From Symsagittifera roscoffensis (taxonomy: Eukaryota; Xenacoelomorpha; Acoela; Convolutidae), in contig NC_087063.1 of the NCBI RefSeq assembly GCF_963678635.1, positions 48,493,220-48,557,219 on the forward strand: DNA of 64,000 nucleotides, written 5' to 3'. Below the pieces are notes generated by a model, which worked only from the letters and a program-made list of their open reading frames with translations, ran no database searches and had not been told where the DNA came from. The translations under genes and the position numbers were made by a program. Positions 58,713 to 64,000 of this stretch are shown piece after piece (positions within the stretch are counted from its first letter, which is position 1; each line of letters opens with the position of its first letter).

Positions 58713-58840
58713 GCGTGGTGATTAATTAATGTATGATGGTACGGGAGAGGGAGTGAGATCAGAGGTTGATATGATAGGAGAGTGGCGCTGGAAATTGGAT
58801 GGGTAAGAAAGGGAACGATTGAGGGATCTAATCTGGCGGC

Positions 58841-59375
58841 TCATCGTGGGCTAGAACGATGGTTGTTCTGAGAACGGAAATTAGTGGTATGTGGCTGTTC
58901 TATGATTTTTTCATACGTTTCTTCTATATTTGGTTGCTGGGCTATTATGTGAGTAACTGGACTTTGTGGATAACTATGGCTTGTAGAGATGTGCTCTGTT
59001 ATGGCTGTATTCGTATAGTTTCGTGATACTAAAGATAACGGATGGTTATTACGTAAATTGTGTAATTTTGATGCACTAGGTGTTGTATTTTTGTTGTCGT
59101 GTAAATTATCATATGCATATGGTGTGGTTAATAGTTTTTTTGTTGTTTTCATTTATTTGAGCGTCTAAAAGAATTTTGTTAATTGAGTTGAATATTTTCC
59201 GAAATATCCTGCGAAAAATAGACATGCTACACTTGCTTGTTTGTTTACTTGTGTGTGTTTTGCGCATGTGTTATAGATTCCTTTCAATAATGAGAAGAGA
59301 TCCAAAAAAATTTTATATTGCGCATAATATAGTTAATCTTTCTAAGATGAAGTAGGGCCATCCTAGAGAAGCGAG
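58841..59375 (-). pseudogene. Possible membrane anchor and cytoplasmic tail of the env
   Basis: Downstream of the env C-terminal frame, a hydrophobic stretch EFLASLGWPYFILERLTILC (59,375-59,313) could be a membrane anchor. It is in a different frame. A 103-codon frame then follows (59,152-58,841; MKTTKKLLTTPYAYDNLHDN), hydrophilic and Asn/His/Thr-rich with Tyr-based motifs, as a cytoplasmic tail might be. Joining these to env requires frameshifts, so this is inference. Confidence 0.35.
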
Positions 59376-59391
59376 GAATTCAGCCTTAAAT

Positions 59392-60117
59392 TTACAAAAC
59401 TAAAATTAAATAGAGGTGAATTATCTTGTGGACGTTTTTTTCACCGTTTAAATAAATGTAATCTTTTATGTCTTTAAAATATCCACTGTACTCTTGTGTA
59501 TAGATGTCTGAAAATCCTGCGGTTTTTGCAAGTTTTCTTAAATTTTGTTCAATGGATTGTCTTTGTTTTGTATCCATTTTTGAAAGAATCTTTTGAAACT
59601 TTTGTGTGCGGATGTGATGTTGTATATCTGATCTAGAGTATATACCTATTGATTGTAAACCTATATTTGGGGTTCTAGCAATAGCTCTGATATTTTTTGG
59701 TGAAATTTTCTTTAATGGTGGCATAAGTGTAAGATATGGTGTGAGAAGATAGTATTTATCTTCATCTGGATTTAGCTATACAACATTGTGGCTATTTTCA
59801 GATTCACATGGGACGGCTTTATCCCAAAAATATATTTGTCTAAAAAGTGTTTCAACAAAATGTAATTTATTTTTGTAGAATATAGGGATCCTTTTGTAAC
59901 ATCTTTCATCTTCAAATACATATAATGGTGATACTTTTTAAGTACATATGTAGTACCATAATATATTTCCTTCGTAGCCGATAAAATTTGATCTGTTTCC
60001 TGATGATAAATATCCTGCATAAGCTATTTTTAATACTGCAAGTGCAAGTGATTATAAAATTTGTGTTCGTTCAAGTTCACATAAGTGATGAAGCGTTTCT
60101 AGTTCTGATAGTGACAT
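59392..60117 (-). pseudogene. Env glycoprotein C-terminal ectodomain, chuvirus-glycoprotein-like
   Basis: A single minus-strand frame of 242 codons from the Met at 60,117 contains three in-frame stops (at 60,054-60,052, 59,940-59,938 and 59,778-59,776) but otherwise reads as one protein. Visible landmarks in order: LCELERTQIL, AGYLSSGNRSNF, LWYYIC, RCYKRIPI, DKAVPC, LNPDEDKYYLLTPY and GLQSIGIYSRSDIQ. Several Cys are spaced as in a secreted ectodomain. The order resembles the glycoproteins of chuviruses (Jingchuvirales), relics of which are common in animal genomes, and not an ordinary Ty3/gypsy env. This is my recollection of the family and was not searched. In an enveloped retroelement it would mediate entry. 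This copy cannot make the protein. Confidence 0.55.
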
Positions 60118-61023
60118 TTCTTGGAAAATTCAGCTTACTGTATAGTCCAATTTCATGTCTAAGGTGATGTCATAGTGAATTGCACCAAAATAGGTATTGT
60201 TCATGGGTGATAGTTCTCGTAAACGTGTTCTGATTTTGTCTTGTGGTCGAAGTTTTCCTCCAGTATTTCCTGTTTTTTTTTCAGAAATGTTACTTGGATG
60301 TATGAGTTTTCGTCATGGTTGGAAATGTGATGCGTTGGGTTTAGGTTAATTAATAATTTTCCTGTGTTCATGTCGAAACCTTTTTCGTATTCTACAACAA
60401 TTTCTGAGTATTGTATTTTATAAAGTGGAGTTTTATATGTGCAAGCGAGTTCCTTTTGGGGTAGATATGAAAACATGTCAATTTATTTTCTATTCCATTG
60501 ACATTGTTATAACGATTATTGTTTTGTCGGACTTTTTCAGTGTTTACTTTATCACAAGGGATGGATTCAGAAAATTATTTTTGATGAAATTTTATCATTC
60601 TTGCGTGTATTCTTGCAACTTGAAGTGTGGTACATGTGTCTTCGGGGAACCAAACAATAGTTGCCTGTGTTCTTGTTGTTGGGTCGCAATAACCTTGATA
60701 ATTTTTGCAAGGTAATCGTACTCCTTGATAAATCATGGTATCATCTTTTAAATATCGCGTTAGTTGTATTTTTTCTACTTGGATTTTCCAACAAAAAAAC
60801 ATTATTTCTTGATATCCTTTGTTTTTTGTGTCAGCTTTGCAGTTAGAAGGTGTGTTTATTCAATGTATGGTATCCAATTTTTATCATATAGATCATATAG
60901 TGTTGGTTCTGAAAAATTAAGGGGGGAGGGTTTGGAGGAAAAAGATTTTAAAAAATACGTGTGTAGGATAGTCCTGAGTATGGGTTATAGAATGTGATGT
61001 GTCTTTTTTGTATTTCTTTCCTA
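60118..61023 (-). pseudogene. Env middle region, frameshifted
   Basis: Short minus-strand pieces in changing frames lie between two stretches that share one frame. FSEPTLYDLYDKNWIPYIE lies near 60,915-60,860. 60,802-60,575 is Cys-bearing (LPCKNYQGYC, then TIVWFPEDTC). 60,476-60,201 contains YSEIVVEYEKGFDMNTGKL. Indels at several points break the frame and then restore it. The Cys pattern is that of an extracellular domain. Confidence 0.5.
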
Positions 61024-62151
61024 TTAATAGATAATTTCTGTTGTGATAAAGGGGAGAGCTAATGATTGAGCTGTTGTAATTGGTGGAGCTAGGGGGAAAG
61101 GATGATGTACTAAATTATTTAATTTTACTGTTATTTCAAACTTAATTGTTAAGCTGTCTTGTGTAAGGATCTGCATGTTGCGTTCCTGTATGTATTTATG
61201 AATATCGTGTTTTTGTTGTAATCTGTTGAGTGCCCAATTATGTAGTCTGATACTGTCAAGATGTTGACCAAATAAGGGAGGGGGTGCTACTAATGTATTT
61301 CAATCTAATCGTAGGCGTATACTTTTGGGAGGTGCTACGAATGTATTTCAATCTAATCGTAGGCGTATATTATTGATTAAATGTACTGTATATCTATCAT
61401 CTAAATTTGTAGGGAAGTTTAGAGGAAAAGTTGTTGTTGGGGTTTGACTTATTATTGAAGGGGTTGAAGGTAGTGATAAGGTTTCTGGTAATGACAAAGA
61501 TGTATCCGATGAGATTTCTATAGGGTCGTTCACCAAGTTTGGTTCACCTTGAGTGAAAGCTTGTGTCATCCAATGTGGGAGACGTTGTGTTGACGTAGAG
61601 GGGCTAAAAGGGTTTTTACAAATTTGCTTGAATGTGGGAGTTGATACTAAATAATCCGATGGTATGTTCGGAGTATTTTGTTGTGAGGTAGATTGCAATG
61701 GTGGAGGGGTACCTTGAATTGTACTACTGGAAAGATCTAAAGGGTTTGGAGTTGGCGATGAGGGTATTTTAAAATGAACTCTGGGAGTTGGAAAATTTCT
61801 TTTATGTCTTGGATGTATGATTTGTCTATCTATTGTAGATGTTTGGTTTTGATTTTGACTAGGGTGTCTTGTTCTTGTAAGGTCTTGCTGGAGAGAAGGA
61901 TATATATTGTAGATTGGTTCGTATTGTAGTTCGCTTAGAGGTGCGTGGCGAACTACGGGTTCTAAAGATTCTGATAATAATGCGTCTATTTCCTCAAGTG
62001 TATGTGGGTTTTCTTCAAATGAAATAGGTGTTGATGATTGGGGGTGATTTGTCTGACTGTATGTTGGTGTTGTTGGAGATTCCTGGGGTGTCGTAGTCGG
62101 TGGGGACTGTTTTGTTGGTTGTTGATTAGCGATTTTGAAAGATTTCTTAAG
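61024..62151 (-). pseudogene. Env-region N-terminal frame, Pro/Ser/Thr-rich, two TGA
   Basis: One minus-strand frame stays in register for 376 codons from 62,151 to the stop at 61,024, interrupted only by TGA at 61,350-61,348 and 61,302-61,300. These two stops are copies of each other, because a 48-bp segment is tandemly duplicated in frame. The first 268 codons are rich in Pro, Ser, Thr and Gln, with acidic patches (EENPHTLEEIDALLSE). The part after the TGAs is helical (HLDSIRLHNWALNRLQQKHD, then IKFEITVKL). The frame register equals that of the env C-terminal frame at 60,117-59,392. No ATG occurs at its start, so the mRNA may be spliced. It may be the env N-terminus or a separate protein. 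Confidence 0.5.
61284..61375. repeat. 48-bp in-frame tandem duplication
   Basis: GGTGCTAC(T/G)AATGTATTTC and the following CAATCTAATCGTAGGCGTAT occur at about 61,284 and 61,332, exactly 48 bp apart. The duplication is a multiple of three and carries a stop codon in both copies. Confidence 0.9.
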
Positions 62152-63320
62152 TTATGTTGATTATACAATTCTTCTATGAAAATGATTAAAATTATTGTTG
62201 CTAGTTTAAAAATTATTATGCCTTTTTTATATATTTGCCTATTGTAATAATTAGTGAGACTAAAAACGTGAAAAATATCATTTAAGGAAGAAAAATGTCT
62301 TTCTTGTTGAATAGGTGTCGTAACATTTAGATAGTTGTTGAAATATTGTACCTAAAAGGTGGTCGAAGTTGAGGTAGGCTTTTTTGTAGTGAATAAAAAG
62401 TTACGAAAAAAGTGCAAAAAGTATGAGGAGAAAAAGAAATGTTTCGAAGGTGTCCGTAAAAAAAAATATTGATTTGCAAAAAGATTGATTGGAGTGAAAA
62501 TAGTTTTAAATTTAGGATTTTGAAGAGTTTAACTGATTGTGAAAGAAGCATTTGAGAAATGATTCGTTGTTGCCAATTTTTTTTTTATTTTTCGAGGCCA
62601 AATTTGAGTGTGGTCGAATGGTTTATTGATTTTTGATAAGTGGGTTAGATATAGGCAATTTTTGGTGGGGAGAAGTCTAAGGGTCTAAGAATGAGCTTTC
62701 TAGTTTTGTTTTTGTTAATGGGATGGTCGGGGGTATTCAGGAGTTTTTCGTACTTTAGGCTAAATGATCATATCCTATTTTTACTTTAGGCTAATTTAAT
62801 ATTTTTCCCTAAGGGAAATTTGGAGTGTAAGTTGGGAGGTCTTCAAGTTATAATTTCATCTATGTTTGAAGTCTGCAAAGTGTCAGCTAAAGAAGTGGTG
62901 TCAGAATGGGGTGATGTTTAGATAATTTCTGATTGGCTAAAGTTAAACTTGTTGTCCAAGAGTGTCAGCATGAATTTTTAGAGAAGAGAAGAAAGATTTG
63001 TTTATGTTTTTTGAAAAATTAAAATGATGAATGTTTTTATAAGCGGTTTTTGAAGTTCAATTTTTTATAACATTTTAGATTGTGGAAAGAAAGTTTTGTA
63101 ATCTTTTCGTGGTTGATTTCTAAGTCTTGATAACTGTCCTTGCTGAAATTTTTCTTTTCTTTCTTGTGGTAAAATTTTTTCTTCCAATTTTTTTTATTTT
63201 TTCTTTGTTTCTGAGGTATTTAATTACTGCTTACTTCTAGAGATTTTTGTCGAGTATTTTCTTTATTTTTTAGTTCTAATAATTGTGTTGAACAATTTGC
63301 ATCATCTGTTTGCTTTTGAT
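62152..63320 (-). other. Spacer between integrase and env
   Basis: It contains the Lys/Gln-rich tail of pol in broken frames up to about 63,060, then AT-rich sequence. A 74-codon minus-strand frame (62,551-62,327), Phe/Leu-rich, could be a remnant of a signal or membrane segment but is not recognised. An acceptor for a spliced env mRNA would be expected here and was not identified with confidence. Confidence 0.35.
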
Positions 63321-64000
63321 TATTGTCTGAGTTTCCGTGGTTTTTGATTAAAATCCATTTCATAAGGTGATTGTCCTAAAGTTGTTGTTATTTGTGAATT
63401 ATAAGCTAAGGTAAATTATATTACTTCTGTTGACCATTGAGTGTAGTATGTATCGTTTCCATTTATGATACATCTGAGGTTTTGTTGTAGAGAACAGTTC
63501 AGTCTTTCTACTAAACCATTAGTCCAAGGGGCATGAGATGTTCGTGGTTTGTGTTAAAGGTTGTATAGATGGCATAATGTGATGATTTCAATTCTTATGA
63601 ATTCAGTGCCATCATTGTTGACAAGGATTTCTGGTAATCCAAATTTTGCTATCCAGTGTTCGTAAAGTGTTGTATATGCATAATAGGCATTACAATGAGG
63701 TACTGGATTGAGTGCTACATAGTGTGTAAATGCGTCAACTATAACCATTATATATGAGTTTCCTTCTGAAGAAGGTGATATTGGTCATTTTGTATCAAAT
63801 GAGATTTTGTTTTAAAATATAAACCGTGTCCTTTAAATTCTTGTTTTTTCTGTTGTTTGTTTCTGATGTAGGTATGATTTATTTAACTGACATGTTATTC
63901 AATCGCTGCTTAATACTTTGATCAAAATCGGTGTATTTGGAAAGTAAAAATTTTGAATAAAGTTTGAGTATTTTTTTTCTGATCCTGCATGTCCTTTAGT
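63321..64000 (-). pseudogene. Ty3/gypsy-type integrase, degraded, partial
   Basis: Read leftward from the right edge: an HHCC-like zinc region (GHAGSEKKYSNFIQNFYFPN, then ITCQ), the catalytic core (YIMVIVDAFTHYVALNPV, then KFGLPEILVNNDGTEF), the third catalytic region (SHAPWTNGLVERLN), and QSPYEMDFNQKPRK near the C-terminus. The frame is continuous but has TGA at 63,901-63,899 (where the first Cys of CxxC is expected), TGA at 63,787-63,785 (before PISPSSEG) and TAA at 63,418-63,416, and ends at 63,321. The second catalytic Asp is replaced: the core reads NND instead of the usual Thr-Asp-Asn before Gly-Thr-Glu. The rest of pol lies outside the window. Confidence 0.88.

Noticed and set aside
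63780-63905. Alternative genetic code explaining TGA codons in the integrase
   Set aside because: TGA replaces expected Cys at one place and Gly-like at another, a TAA is present too, and the host genes use normal codons; simple decay fits better.

Overview
This is animal (metazoan) nuclear DNA: AT-rich, gene-poor and dominated by repeats. Two host genes are readable. One is a CFAP97/Hemingway-type protein (4,824-5,915, +). The other is an intact, intronless HAD phosphatase of the phosphoglycolate/glycerol-3-phosphate phosphatase family (12,585-13,544, +), with a broken partial duplicate just upstream (11,550-11,735). Both genes have a pyrimidine/AG splice-acceptor-like site shortly before the ATG, so a 5'-UTR intron or spliced-leader trans-splicing is possible. 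I cannot name the species. Intron-poor genes, possible SL sites, tRNA-derived SINE-like sequence and Ty3/gypsy elements with an env would fit a large-genome appendicularian tunicate, but that is a weak inference.

Layout. 1-3.6 kb: the start of an open frame running off the left edge (minus strand, gag-like), preceded by a long leader with a 13/14-bp minisatellite and a 70-bp tandem repeat. 4.2-6.5 kb: a LINE reverse-transcriptase scrap, the CFAP97-like gene and a tRNA-derived SINE-like element. 6.5-13.5 kb: a dispersed repeat, a gag-like pseudogene (8,653-9,398), two minisatellite clusters of one family, and the phosphatase locus with its segmental duplications. 15-17.6 kb: decayed LINE reverse transcriptase and endonuclease fragments (minus strand). 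20.4-21.6 kb: a decayed 86-bp tandem array. 22.2-30.3 kb: three copies (A, B, C) of a complex repeat, two of them about 3 kb long. 30.35-31.05 kb: a pyrimidine tract. 26.6, 32.6 and 37 kb: three arrays of one 165-bp tandem repeat. 38-45 kb: old AT-rich sequence without a convincing gene. 45.85-54.58 kb: a 1,044-bp satellite in five copies, merging into a 1,936-bp unit in two copies. 54.6-55.7 kb: decayed related repeats.

55.7-64 kb holds the most interesting object: the 3' half of an LTR retroelement on the minus strand. Reading leftward it has a Ty3/gypsy integrase (64,000-63,321, three stops, altered catalytic Asp), a long env region (62,151 to about 59,390), and a further open frame of unknown function (58,712-57,753, only one stop in 320 codons) before the presumed 3' LTR. 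The C-terminal part of the env resembles the glycoprotein of chuvirus-like negative-strand RNA viruses rather than a typical retroviral or baculovirus-F-type env. Together they suggest a retroelement that acquired an unusual glycoprotein and carries an additional gene. All reading frames on both sides of the env are degraded.
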